Shown piece by piece: positions 20,697 to 31,804 of a stretch of 64,000 nt of DNA (positions within the stretch are counted from its first letter, which is position 1; every line of letters starts with the position of its first letter). The DNA comes from Astragalus membranaceus. Lineage: Eukaryota; Streptophyta; Magnoliopsida; Fabales; Fabaceae. A program made the translations under genes and the position numbers. The stretch covers positions 34,517,799 to 34,581,798 of the forward strand of contig CM076851.1 of the NCBI GenBank assembly GCA_039519185.1. The letters are read 5' to 3'. The notes under the pieces were generated by a model that ran no database searches, was not told where the DNA came from, and saw nothing but the letters and a program-made list of their open reading frames with translations.

Positions 20697-22941
20697 AGAT
20701 ATTTCTAGCTTGTAGAAATACCAAAATGTACCACTTGGCATATATCAGAGTAACTTCCTGTCATTGAATATTGAACACAACTAAAAACTTCGATAAATAA
20801 TTATCAAATGGTTCCATGAACCTCATTAAACTTAACATAAAGTACTTAAGTCTCATGACTTAAAAACTTATACAACCTGGTGTTCAATATCTAAAACATG
20901 AGTAGCGGAAACGATTTACAACTGTTATCTAGTAATAGTTATACAATCGATAGTACAAAGACAACAAAAGAGAAAATGCATAATCTTAAAACTGATTTCT
21001 TCGATAACTCCATGAGTCACCTCGGCTAACTGTGCTTCTTCACCTTTGCTTTCCCATGTTTCTCTGTAAAAACCACAATAATAAAGGGTGAGATAAATAT
21101 TATCTCAGTGAGTCCTATCGAGACCCCTTACTAACTCTAGCGGTTCATTATGCTTTGATTCTTGAACTCATAGCCCTAATAAGCGACTACGATTCATGTC
21201 TTATTCTTTTCTTTAACTTAGCACAACACCTCGAGCCACCTTATTCAGTTATTTCTTCGGCCGTTAGTGAACCCAATCCCGCCGACCTTGGAAAGCGGGC
21301 TACATGGAAGGGGCCTAGGGTTCGGGCTCATGACTTCCCTTGCCTAGTATGCTAATAAATCTGGGGTCGTCACCCTTGATATACATATATTATTATATGT
21401 ATGCCATTCTTCCTTTCCTCAAGGGAAAGTAACTTAACTTGTTTTTACATGAATTGAAACTTACATGACTTGTATGGACTTATAGTCCTTTATCTTAACT
21501 TGATTTGTGTACACTCGCGCTTACTAATGTACTGTTTTCCATAACTTCCACAACTTAATAAATTTTCATCTCAAACATACCCAATTTCATGGTATATTCA
21601 TGTATTATAATTATTGGGAAACCTTGGGGAAATGATTAGAAGGAATTTGGAATCATTTGGAATGGACTAAAGTGCATTTTGAAAACGGGTGACTGAAGCT
21701 TACGCATGGTCCGTGCCCTAGAGGCGCACGACCCGTGCGTGTTTTCAAAAATTTTGAAACACAAATACGTAGGGTACGCACGGTCCGTGCCCTAAGGCGC
21801 ACGGTCCGTGCCATGTTTTTAAAACCTTTCAGGCCACCTACGAACACGACGCACGATCCGTGCCCTGGGGCGCACGATCCGTGCGTGTTCATCAGTAACC
21901 CAGAATTGCTTTTTTTCCATAAATTCTTTCCATTCCGTTTCGATTCCAAATTTCATTCCGATCGATACCCTAACACAACAAACATTATTCCAGTCCAGAA
22001 CAGCAACCAATACTTCATTCAATTCAATCAATCACAATGTCAATCAATCAATCATATAAATTATCGTTAAAACGTGATTTCTTAAAAACAGTTTTTGACT
22101 CGATTCTTTTCGAAATAAACATAAAACACATGGAATCAAGGACCTGGAACTCAGTATCGTACAAATATCCCTAAGCGAGTATAGAACTCACCTAATGTGA
22201 TGAAAATCACACAACCAACGATTCAATGGAATTCTCGCACCGGAAAGACCACTCGAACTATCCCCGGACGCTTCTCTACTTCGAACCCAGCAACACAATT
22301 GCTCCAATAACTACTCAACCGAAGTGAAACTACAATGTAGCTGGTGTAGGAGTCTTAACAACTGATTCAGACTTTAGATACCACATGCAAGTTCCAAGAT
22401 CTCCACTTTGTCATGTTGAGCTTGAAATGTTCAAAAATGGTGAATTGAGTTGGAGAAGGGTGTTGATGAAGATGTTTGTATCAGTAGGTAGAGGAAGAAA
22501 AATGGATTTGAATGGTGTTGGAACTTCTCACATGCATCTAATCTTGGGAAAAATCTCTTCTCTCCTTCTCTCCTTCTCTCCCTCACCTTCGCCCTCTTCC
22601 TTTCTTTTCACTCTTCAAGTTTTCTGTTTCTTTCTTTTTGATTTCAGAAAGTGATGTGGGTGAGTTAGGGTATGTTGTGTGGCTGAGTGATAAATGGGGA
22701 GGAAAAGACCATTCTACCCCTTTTCTTAATTTCTCACCTAAATCTACTCCTAACTCAACAATTACACCATAACTCCTATACTTAGCATAAAGTACCAATT
22801 ATGCACAAACAATAAAATCATTTATTACAAAGCATCTCAAAATTAATAATTTATGCCAATTATACTTAGTTTCGCTAATTAATTAAACATGACATCTAGC
22901 TAATTTCAATAAATGAAATTAGCTAAATTGGGGATGTTACA
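20697..22941 (-). mobile_element. Solo LTR (family B), reverse orientation
   Basis: It begins tgtaacactcagatatttc and ends ttggggatgttaca. The flanks ttaag (20692-20696) and ctaag (22942-22946) match in four of five bases, a nearly intact target duplication. It is the same family as the LTRs at 50740 and 59693 but inverted. Shared landmarks are the block around gcctagtatgctaataaat...ggggtcgtcaccc, the GC-rich palindrome modules at 21700-21900 and the end text. There are no internal retrotransposon genes. Confidence 0.82.
21695..21895. repeat. Paired GC-rich palindromic motifs in LTR family B
   Basis: Six near-palindromes of about 13 bases fit GCACGRNCCGTGC: gcatggtccgtgcc, gcacgacccgtgcg, gcacggtccgtgcc twice, gcacgatccgtgcc and gcacgatccgtgcg. 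They come as three close pairs separated by about 45-55 bases of AT-richer spacer. Confidence 0.85.
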
Positions 22942-22946
22942 CTAAG

Positions 22947-23560
22947 TTAAAATATGAATTTAGAAAACACCACACAGACACAATCAAAAGTTATAGAGCT
23001 GCCATATCAATTTTCTCGTGTATTATTTTTAAGTTGCATTGATACAATTTGATCATCCTTAGCTTCTTTATTATCTTTTTATGTCTCTCAGTCTCAACAT
23101 AGTTATGTTTCACACTTTCAACTCGTTTGAAACAATTTTGAACTACAACATTAAATCCATGTTCTCAATTCTCATAATATTTTTTTAATTATAGTAAAAC
23201 CAATACTTTTTTATAAAATCAACGATTTTATACATATAAAAGAGTTTCATATTGAATTTGCAAAACCCAATAATCCATGGTTAGTTGACATGATCAATAC
23301 TAATATTAATATACTTTTCCCTCAAATTAACTCCACAAGTGTTTAAAAACTAGGATCGATGACCACCTTGGTGAGGGTATAGGGTCATTGGATCACTAGT
23401 CGGATATGTGGTAAAATTTTCAATTGCCATCTAGTAGTTCCAAGTTCGACGATTGGTTTTATCTTTTTGAGTTCAAACCGTGTATTTATTTATGATTTGA
23501 CCAAAAAAAACTGTACTTACAAATAATTTCAAACTTAGGAACTTTCGACATATGACTAAT
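22947..23560. other. AT-rich intergenic, no gene
   Basis: Nothing coding is visible. The text from about 23360 to 23500 (gaccaccttggtgaggg...gttccaagttcgacg) has a faint tRNA-like character but no convincing A- and B-box pair. Confidence 0.4.
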
Positions 23561-23561
23561 A

Positions 23562-23692
23562 TACTCCCTTTGGACCTATTTATAAGCAAAGACACTTTTT
23601 AAGTTCATTGGAAAACTGATGTATCTAAACTATAATATTGTCCAAATATATCAGTTTTCCAATGAACCTAAAAAGTGATTTTTTCTTATAAA
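23562..23692. mobile_element. Stowaway-like MITE, right end truncated
   Basis: It starts ctccctttggacctattt next to TA, as Stowaway elements do. The arms aagttcattggaaaactgat and atcagttttccaatgaacct are inverted copies around a centre near 23635. The second arm ends at ttcttataaataggt without the expected final inverse of ctccc. Confidence 0.65.
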
Positions 23693-24035
23693 TAGGTTAT
23701 AACGCACATGGAATCGCGTGAATAGCTAACATTGAATCTTGAGCACAACTCACATGAGACAAAATTGGGTGGTTTTTCGCAACATCGTGCACTGCTCATG
23801 GGAACACATGCATTTATAAAGCAAGTAAAGGCTTAGGAAATTCATGAGTCTGAGTGGACGGGTTTGAGCGAGTTTCAAGAGGAATCTAGTGAAATTTGTC
23901 TCCAGTGATATTCTGACTCTTGAATATAAAAAGAATTGGAGGAGGGTTCAAAGACGGGGAACAATTGGCCTTACATGAGAAAATTTAAGCAATCTCATGA
24001 ATAGTAAAGAAAGGGAAAACAAAGACCTTATCCAA

Positions 24036-24474
24036 GGCTCTATTTGGTAAAAAAGAGCGGATAAGCTAGCGGATAACGAATAAGCTAACTTATAGCAGAC
24101 GAGCTGATAGTGGATAGCTTATAGCGGATAAGCTAGTAGATTGAATTTTAAGTGTTTGATAAAATTGGCGATTGAACTAGCTTGTAAATATAAAATAACA
24201 TAAATAGACATTTGTAATTAATGTTTGAATATGAGAGAAGATTCATTTAATAGTGGATAAATGAGGAATTTAATTAAATTAATAAGGGTAAAAGTGGTAG
24301 AAAAAATGAAACGCTATAAACTATAAGCTCAAACACTACTTCAAGTAGCATTTCAAAAAACGCTATAAGCTAGTGGAAAAACACTATAAGCTTGTCTTGC
24401 TAAACAGCTACCACGAGCTTATTCGCTATAAGCTATCTGCTATTAGCTAGCGGTTTGGCTTTGCAAACAGAGCC
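24036..24474. mobile_element. MITE with hAT-like ends and internal inverted symmetry
   Basis: The left end ggctctatttggtaaa pairs with the right end ttgcaaacagagcc. Internally the arms are built from many copies of agcttatagcggataagctag and its complement. No ORF. An 8-bp target duplication could not be confirmed. Confidence 0.6.
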
Positions 24475-25049
24475 TAAAGCTTTGTCATTTTGAGCTAAAA
24501 GATCTCTATTAAAGTTTGCTGTAAGTTTCGCTCATTATTGGGCATTAACGAGCCACATCAAAATCCCATGTCTTCTCATACTTATGGAAATACTTTTCAC
24601 AAACAATCTTTCCACTCGTAATGGACTATGGCATCTATTCTCCAACCAAAAAACTGTGTTTTCTTTGGTTTTGAGGTTTGACAACTGGTTTAATGGAATC
24701 TAGGGCCAACACATTACTCATAAAATCTCAACATGATCTACAAGCTGGAGGATCTCAACAAAGATTCCCTTTCTTGCATGCTAGAGGATTTTAATTTTTC
24801 AATTTAGTAAAACGTATTTTTGCGCGAAACAATTGTTGGGCCATATGACATCTTATAGAAGCAATCAATTCAAAAGGCAATACCAGAAGAAACTCAGTTT
24901 AATCAAAAATCCTTAGATGCTATTTCTGCAGTTTAATATAATAACATGCAGTGGGAAATAGTGAAATTATCAAACAATAGCCATACAACATTTGTAAACT
25001 TGATTAAAACTATAAATCCTAATTCCAGTTAAATTCTTTCCATTATATT
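24475..25049. other. Intergenic region downstream of TRM112
   Basis: No coding sequence was recognised. The part next to 25049 (attataaactcctaattcc-type AT-rich DNA) would hold the 3' untranslated region of TRM112, which lies on the minus strand. Confidence 0.4.
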
Positions 25050-25418
25050 TCAAACCTCATCCTCGTGAAGAAGCATATTTGGAATGCCCTTACTGACAGG
25101 AAATCGCCGTCCAGTCTCTGGGCAAATAAGGGCCCCTTCTTCAAGGTGGAGTTCCAAGAGAGCATGGTGAAACCGGTTCAGAAATTCGTTTGAATCCAGC
25201 ATGGAAGAGTCAGCCTCCTCAGGTAGTTCAGTGTATCCCATTGTCCGGGATGCTTCCACAAAAGCCTTCCATTCAATCTTCTCAAACATCTTTTTCAGAA
25301 AGTCACCATTCACTTCCACATTCTTTTCCACCACTTTCTCCGCTTCCATACGCAATGGAAATCCATTCACCACACCTTTTATGTTTGAAGATAGCATATT
25401 GTGTGTTAAGAGTCTCAT
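25050..25418 (-). CDS. TRM112: TRM112 homologue, activator of RNA and protein methyltransferases
   Basis: A single coding exon of 122 residues starts MRLLTHNMLSSNIKGV and ends FPVSKGIPNMLLHEDEV. Start, length and end all match the plant and yeast Trm112 family. FHHALLELHLEEGALICPE and TGRRFPVSKGIPNMLL form the conserved zinc-binding-type C-terminal region. One Cys (ICPETG) is kept where fungal proteins have four zinc ligands. Family members bind and stabilise several SAM-dependent methyltransferases acting on tRNA, 18S rRNA and release factor eRF1. I chose the Met at 25418, not one four codons upstream. A splice acceptor (gttag) lies directly before gaaagATG, and a matching donor (gag/gtaagg) lies at about 25746, so the leader probably contains an intron at 25435-25745. 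It appears functional. Confidence 0.95.
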   Translation of the reverse strand: MRLLTHNMLSSNIKGVVNGFPLRMEAEKVVEKNVEVNGDFLKKMFEKIEWKAFVEASRTMGYTELPEEADSSMLDSNEFLNRFHHALLELHLEEGALICPETGRRFPVSKGIPNMLLHEDEV

Positions 25419-25746
25419 CTTTCCTAACAAGTCAAAGTTTCAGCCCTACAAGTCCAGAACTACTACTTCCCTACAATACACGAAATGAATTTAGTCCCAA
25501 AGAAATCAAGTTCATGTTGAATTTCAGTTAATGCATATAATGGTCATTGAATAGACAACATCTGTAGGCAGAATTTAAAAAAATAATGCTTAAAATCTCT
25601 CGAGTTATTATGTAATCAATCAAACGAAGTGCAAATAAAATCCATTCAAGACTGAAATCGAAAGAAGGGAGAGAAAGAAAGGGAGCCTATGAATACACAT
25701 TATCCGAATATGAAAATCAAAAGTGGCCAATAGAAGAGCCTTACCT

Positions 25747-27872
25747 CAAACTACAGCTTCAACGAGAAAACAATAACATAAAATAAATTCAGTTCAGTTG
25801 ATCACGAGAAGAAGGTTGAATCTCTTAAACTTAGAAATTATAAAGCTTAATTGGGAATTAGGGTTAGGCTTTGTCCCATCTGATTTTGAGAGAGGAAGAA
25901 AGGGAAATAATATGGGGGCTGACCCACAATTAATCCATCACAAACCCAAACAAAGAGTTAAATATATGGGTAGGGGCCAAAAAGAGCACATTCAATATCG
26001 GGCTGTAAATTAAGTGGGCTCTATCTACTACGTGCTGCTCTAAGATAAAATATCTTAATGAATATAGCAAAATATGAAGTTGTTAAAATCACTCTCTTTA
26101 TTTTTTGGAAAAGATCACTTGCAATGTTGTCTGCAAACTACATAAGCAGGTAGCAACTTAAACCCTGGACATAATTAACTTTCAGAACAAAACATAGCAT
26201 AGCATTATTCCAATTTAAGGTTTGGTTGATACTTACAACAGTTCTACAATCTCAAAATGCATGGAGGAACACAGCACAGTAGAACCTTGTAGCTAATAGT
26301 TACCACAAGGACTGTCCTAAACAATTTGCAGGCCCTGGGCAACTCTAAAAAATTGGGCCCCTAATTAAAAATTCAAATAAATCAAAAAAAAATTTAAAGT
26401 CCTTTCTACTCGGATCTAGCTCAGTGAAGGAAGGGAATTTGTTTAACCACACAACAGTAACGAATTAGAAATCAAAATATAGAGAATATGTTTAACCACA
26501 CAACAGTAGCCAATATGATGCATACATTCAGCTTGGATTCATCTCAGTGAAGGAAGTGAATTTGTGTCAGCTATATTTAAAACAAATGGAAGTGAAGTGA
26601 TACAAAATGGAATCCATAACAATAACAAATTTCACATATCATCCATGACTAATAATCCATTGCAATAGTGGGACAAGTACAAGTTTCATTTGTATCTCGA
26701 AAAGTATCGAAGACAATAAAGTGAAGAAAAGAAAATGAATGGCTACACATTTACACTATAATACAATCCTCAAAATAAATAACCAAGTAAGTGATAATAT
26801 GCTCAAATTTCATCAACCAGATAAAACACTCGTTTGCATAATCATGCCAATGGCATTCCATGATTACTCTTCATATCCTAAGGTGGCACCATGCTAAAGA
26901 AACATCTAATTCACTTGCACACTAATATTAATACTAGAGAAACCAACAAACTAATCAGCCAAGTAAGTATTTAAAAACTCCAACAGTAAAAACTTCAACC
27001 ATAGGCTGTTTTTCAGGGTATTCATAATCATCATTTACACTTCAGTTTGGAAGCCTGTCTTGTTAGCAAACAAAAATCTGGTTGACTATGGCTTCTTGCA
27101 AAGTTTGGAATTTGCTCAATCCCATGACTTGTCAATGCAGATACACACAGGGTAATGGATTTCTCAACCAATTATGTTACTAACACATAAATTACTAATA
27201 AAACCAGATTTCTCAACCAATTATTAAGACACAGGGTAGTTCCATTGTCCCCACGTACCAATTCAGAATTAGAACAACATGAATGCTCTAAAGACATCAC
27301 AAAGTAGTGAACCTGTCAAATTCCCAATTAGAACCACATTACAAAACGACAAGCAAGACTACTTTGAAAAACCATCACCATTACATGCTAGCTAGCGATT
27401 TCTAAGACAAAAGCTCATTGTTGTAGAACAATCACTCTAATAATACCCACCCCACCCACTGCGGCACTACCCAATTCCTAATTTACAAATCACACAAAAC
27501 CCTAAAAATCGAAATCAAGAAAAAGGAAACAAAAACGGAACCAAAGAGGCAATGAAAATGAACTGAAGAAGAAAAACAAATTGAAGAAGATGGAAAACAA
27601 AAATGAAAAGGAGAAAAAGAAGGAAAACGAAATTTAACCTTGAGAAGGGAAGAGCAGCAGCGAGTGGCAGAGAAGAAGCAAGGGATGATGACGGAGCAAG
27701 CGGCGGCAGAGTGTGGTGGTGATTTACTCAGCGCGTGTGCGTTGTTTTTGTTTATTGCGTTGTGCGTATCAGCGTATGCGTATTAGGTATACTGAGTGAG
27801 GGTGAGTTTTTTTGGTCAGGTGAGGGTTTACACGTGGGCTAAATTAATTAGGGGTTAGTTTCAATTTTTTGG
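25747..27872. other. Intergenic region, possible leader exon on the minus strand
   Basis: The part next to 25747 is probably the TRM112 5' leader and promoter. From 26100 to 27400 I see no gene. There is only a weak duplication (ttgtttaaccacacaacagta near 26430 and 26490, and ctcagtgaaggaag near 26420 and 26545). At 27638-27790 the minus strand is C/T-rich and ends in ttctcaag/gttaaatttcg, a good splice donor. This may be an untranslated first exon whose downstream exons I cannot identify. Confidence 0.35.
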
Positions 27873-28534
27873 GGGAATGCTTTTCCTCGGATCCCTCCCT
27901 ACTCACCCGATATCCCTTAATTCTAAATATTCTAAAACTACCGTTAATAAAATGACGTGTTTATGTGTGATTAGGTTGAGGCCAACTGAACAAGTATTTT
28001 TTTGAGACACACCTCTCTTTTACGTCTTTTACACTATTCGGTTGACCTCAACCGAAATATTACAGGAGCCCTCAACCTTTCACATTACCTGCTCCACTGA
28101 CATGAGCCACTCTCCATTAATAAAGTAACACAAACAAGTGAACAATAAAGTAATATTACTTTTGACATTGAAGACAACTCTGAAAGGGGAACCGTTGATG
28201 GCGTCTCCTTTCGGTGGATATTCTCCCTTTAGTTTTGGGTCCACACTTTGTTTCGCTTTATCTTCACTTAATCTTGGGGTAGCCTGCCAAAGCAATATCA
28301 AATTACAAAGCATTGTTCGGTTGAGGCATCCCGAATTATTTCGGTTGAGGTCAACCGAATAGCGTAAAAGAGGGCTGTGTGTCAAAAAAATAGCCCTTCA
28401 GTTGTGTCTAGCCGAAAGTTTTCGGTTGACCCTAACGGAATCGGTGAAAACAGCGTGCTTCATTGATGACATATTGGTCATTTCGCAGGGTTTGGGGTGT
28501 GGGGTGAGTAGGGAGGGATGTGGAAAAAGCATGG
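27873..28534. mobile_element. MULE-like MITE, no gene
   Basis: Left text ggaatgcttttcctc, ccctccctactcaccc, gagacacacctctc and ttcggttgacctcaaccg all recur inverted on the right (cggttgaggtcaaccgaa, gagggctgtgtgtc, ggtgagtagggaggga, ggaaaaagcatgg). Flanking 9-mers ttttttggg and ctttttggg differ in one base and may be the target duplication. The short ORF 28402-28599 is not supported as a gene. Confidence 0.65.
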
Positions 28535-29236
28535 CCCTTTTTGGGGCCCTAAAAATTGTTTTTGAAGTTGGGCCCTATGCAAAAGCACAGCTTGCATAGG
28601 TTGTTAGACGGGTCTCGCATCATTTAGTTATGTTTGACAACTAATCACCTTACTTATTTTACTGAATGAAGTCTTTCTACGACTTATTTGTTAAATTCCT
28701 AGTATACTTCAAGACTTAAACTCTTCCTTTTCCAAATTGTTCCTGTGTTCTGGTGATTTGGTTATGTACTTTTTGTGTCAATATAACAGTGTTACACTTA
28801 CACCACTTTATTTACTGTATGATAGATATTAGCCTTATTGGGCCTCTCTGTTTATAGCTAGTAAAGGTGTGAGGTGGTAAGCTGTATAAATAGGAATTAA
28901 GGAAGAATTAGGAGGCAGTTAGTGAGTAACTCAGAAATAGTCAGGGGAGGTTGTGTGTTCATGCGATTGAGTTTCCATTTCTTTCATTAGCGGCTCATCC
29001 TAACTTTTTAGTCAAGATCCGCCACTGACGGTGTGGTCTTCCCTTGCAATTTTTACACCTTATCGTGCCTGTTGTATCAGTTGATATTTAGAACTTAATT
29101 AGTTGCGTAAATGTGTCACAGGGATTCAAATTTTAAGACAATATTTGTTATAACTTCAAGTCTTGGTGTTGCAAAAACTACCGGTAATATTAATTTTAAT
29201 GCAAAAAAACTATATTCTATATAGAAATATTACTCA
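28535..29236. other. Intergenic with a possible LTR fragment
   Basis: No coding region. A TATA-like gtataaataggaatta lies near 28895, preceded by tgttacacttacacc near 28790. This is compatible with an old LTR, but no element boundaries could be fixed. Confidence 0.3.
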
Positions 29237-29559
29237 TAAAATAAAGGCTAAATAGCACTTTTGGTCCTTTATGTTTGCTCCAGATTTCAATTTGGTCCTT
29301 TATCTTTTTTTTGGTCCGTTTTGGTCCCTCATGTTTCGTTTTTGTTTCATTTTGGTCCCTCACGTCAGTTTTGACTAACGGACGCCACACTGGCAGTTAA
29401 CTGCTGACGTGGCGTCTTAAAATCATTAAATGATGTGGCAGAAATATATTATTTAATTGTTACTGAAATTACACATATGCATTTTTGTTTTTTAATTTAA
29501 ATAAACAAAACTTAAATAAACAAATCAACAAATAAACAAAACATAAAATCAAAATCTGA

Positions 29560-30310
29560 GAATCTTCTTCTCCCTTCAAGAACAACAAGAACATCACCCC
29601 TTTCAAACGAAGAGGTGCCTTCATTCAATCTTCAATCTTAAATTCAATCTTCGTTCAATCTTCAATCTTCGTTCAATCTCCCTTCATTCAATCTTCAATC
29701 TTCGTTCAATCTTCGTTCTTCGTTCAACCCAAACGTTTTTGAAGAACAACTCAAACGAAGAGAAGAACGAAAATCTAAAATCATTTTCACAGAACAACCC
29801 AAACGAAGAACCCAAACACAAAACAACCCAAACGAAGAACAACATATTGAAGAACCCATACGGAGCTGAATCAAAACGGATCTGGAAACTATTGTTTGTG
29901 TTCTCTGTTGATGCTCATTTGTTTCATTTTAGTCCTCTCTGTTTTTCCTTGGTTTCATTTTGGTCCCTTTCAGATCTGGAAAAACTAAACAATCAGAATC
30001 TTCATCCTCATCACGTTTGCAGGTACAAATCCAGAAATGCAATCTCGGCATTCAGTGAAGAACAAAAGAACAAAGAAGATCAAACCCAGAGAAAGAGAAT
30101 GATTTGCGATTTCAGTGAAGAAGAACAAAGAACAAAGAACAAAGAACGATTTGCAATCTCAACATATTTGAGTGAAGAAGAACAAAGAAGGTCAAACCAC
30201 CACCATCAACGATTTGCGATTTCTGTGAAACCAAAGCACCACCATCAGTGAAATCAAACCCAGAGAAACATAATTCCTAATTCCTAATTGATTCTGGGCA
30301 AACACGATTC
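29560..30310. repeat. Low-complexity internal arm of the MULE
   Basis: Repeats of ttcaatcttcgttcaatc, caaacgaagaac and agtgaagaagaacaaag fill the left inside part of the element. The right inside part (35676-35845) has the complementary style (gttgaaggtattgttgttg). These match the purine/pyrimidine-biased cargo often found in non-autonomous MULEs. Confidence 0.55.
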
Positions 30311-30316
30311 CAGGTA

Positions 30317-31752
30317 TGCAGGAAACTTATTATAGGACAAAGAGTCCTAATTGATTTTGATGATGAAAAACAAGATAAAGAAAGTATGAGCAAGTGAAGA
30401 CCTAGAAGAGCAAAGGAAAAAGAAAAGCAATCACAAGCAACAAATCATCCAAGTCAAGGCAAGCCCAAAGAATGAAGAATTGAAGACTTTTTAGGGTTGT
30501 CCTAAAATTGAGGGTAGTCCTTAGGGTTTGGGTGAGTGATTAGGAATTTTGTAAGCTCTCGCAGAGGTCGGCTCATATCTCAAGTCTCGCGGTTTTCAAA
30601 ATGCATGCATAATATATAAAACCCTAAAAGCATTTTTGAAAAACCTAAAACAAGTTTTCCAAACTAAAAACAAAGTAAAGAATCGATTCACCATGATTTA
30701 AACCAAAGCATGAATCGATTCTCATCCCTATATGGCAAGTCCTAAGGCCTTTTTGGAAACTAAGAATCGATTCTCTTAAAGCATGAATCGATTCACACCT
30801 CTGAAACAATTCAGGTGAGGAATCGATTCACACCTATTTTAACTAAAGTATGAATCGATTCACCTATGTTTTAAATGAGCCATGAATCGATTCACTCAAG
30901 TTTAAACTAAACCATGAATCGATTCACACTTTAAAAAGGAAAGTTTTTGTGAAAAAGGCAATGGCATGAATCGATTCCTTCTTTCTTTGTAATCTTACAT
31001 GAATCGATTCACACTTAATCCCCTATAAATAGGGCGCCTCTTTTCACTTTCAAATTAATCAACCCATTCGCATATCATCTCCTATCTCTTTACAAAAACT
31101 CTTATATTTTCTCTGGTGCTCTATTCGTTCCGTTGGTCCGTCAAAGAGCTGATCTATTGCAAGAGTTAGTGTGGGGTTGAGATCTTCAAGTTGTAACATC
31201 CGCCTGCTAAGAGGTATATTCGTTTCACTGTATTGTTACTTTAGATCTGTAGATCTGTTACTAGGGAGTGGGGTATCTCTCTAGGGTATTTGCATGTACT
31301 TAGGAAGTGGGGTATATTTCTATTTGCATGTGTTGTAACAAGGGTGGGGTATCTCTTGTTGGGTAGATTTGTGGGCTCTTCATTAGGTGGGGTATCCTAG
31401 GTGAAGGAGTGCCCAAATCTCTGTAAAGGTTTCCAAGGCACCCGTAAGCCTTGTGGTTAGTGGAAAAATCTCACAAGGGTGTGAGGACTGGACGTAGGTC
31501 ACTAGGAGGTGGCTGAACCAGTATAAATCTCTGTGTGCTTTACTTGCTTTCTCTTATTATATCTCTGTTGTGCTTATAATCTGCTTTACCGCTTTATTGT
31601 GATTAAAATAATCTAATTCCTTCGCTTCCACTCAACCTGCGCGAAAACCGGATCCAAAGCTATTTGAAAAAGGGGAAAGATTTTCAAAAGATACAAAAAG
31701 TTTTTTAAACTCAATTCACCCCCCCTCTTGAGACTGAAGCCACTTGGTAACA
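30317..31752 (+). repeat. 5' LTR of the gag-only Copia element
   Basis: The segment tgcaggaaacttattatagg to cacttggtaaca is repeated at 34240-35675. Both copies are 1436 bp, with about seven to ten differences visible by eye, so insertion was recent. A TATA-like cctataaatagg lies near 31022. The true 5' edge may be slightly larger: the 3' copy is preceded by tgtggatacctt directly after the polypurine tract, while this copy is preceded by cacgattccag. This LTR may therefore have lost a dozen bases. Confidence 0.88.
30680..31010. repeat. Array of ten GAATCGATTC palindromes (5' LTR)
   Basis: The perfect palindrome gaatcgattc occurs ten times in 331 bases, usually inside catgaatcgattcac. Spacing is irregular, from about 19 to 50 bases. 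It lies a few bases upstream of the LTR TATA box, in the U3 position. Confidence 0.95.
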
Positions 31753-31754
31753 AG

Positions 31755-31767
31755 TGGTATCAAAGCT
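31755..31767 (-). other. Primer-binding site (initiator tRNA-Met type)
   Basis: The text tggtatcaaagct, three bases after the end of the 5' LTR, closely matches the common plant Copia primer site complementary to initiator methionine tRNA (tggtatcagagc). Confidence 0.8.
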
Positions 31768-31804
31768 AGACTCTTGTATAAAGGGCCTAGCAGCTTCAAG
31801 AGAA

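Noticed and set aside
26323..28600. Possible 2.3-kb element bounded by ggccctgggcaactc and gttgggccctatgc
   Set aside because: The two ends are only loosely complementary and no target duplication was found.
30680..31010. CRISPR-like regular repeats
   Set aside because: Ten-base repeats with irregular 19-50 base gaps in a plant LTR. No CRISPR repeat length, spacing or cas gene, and the genome is eukaryotic.
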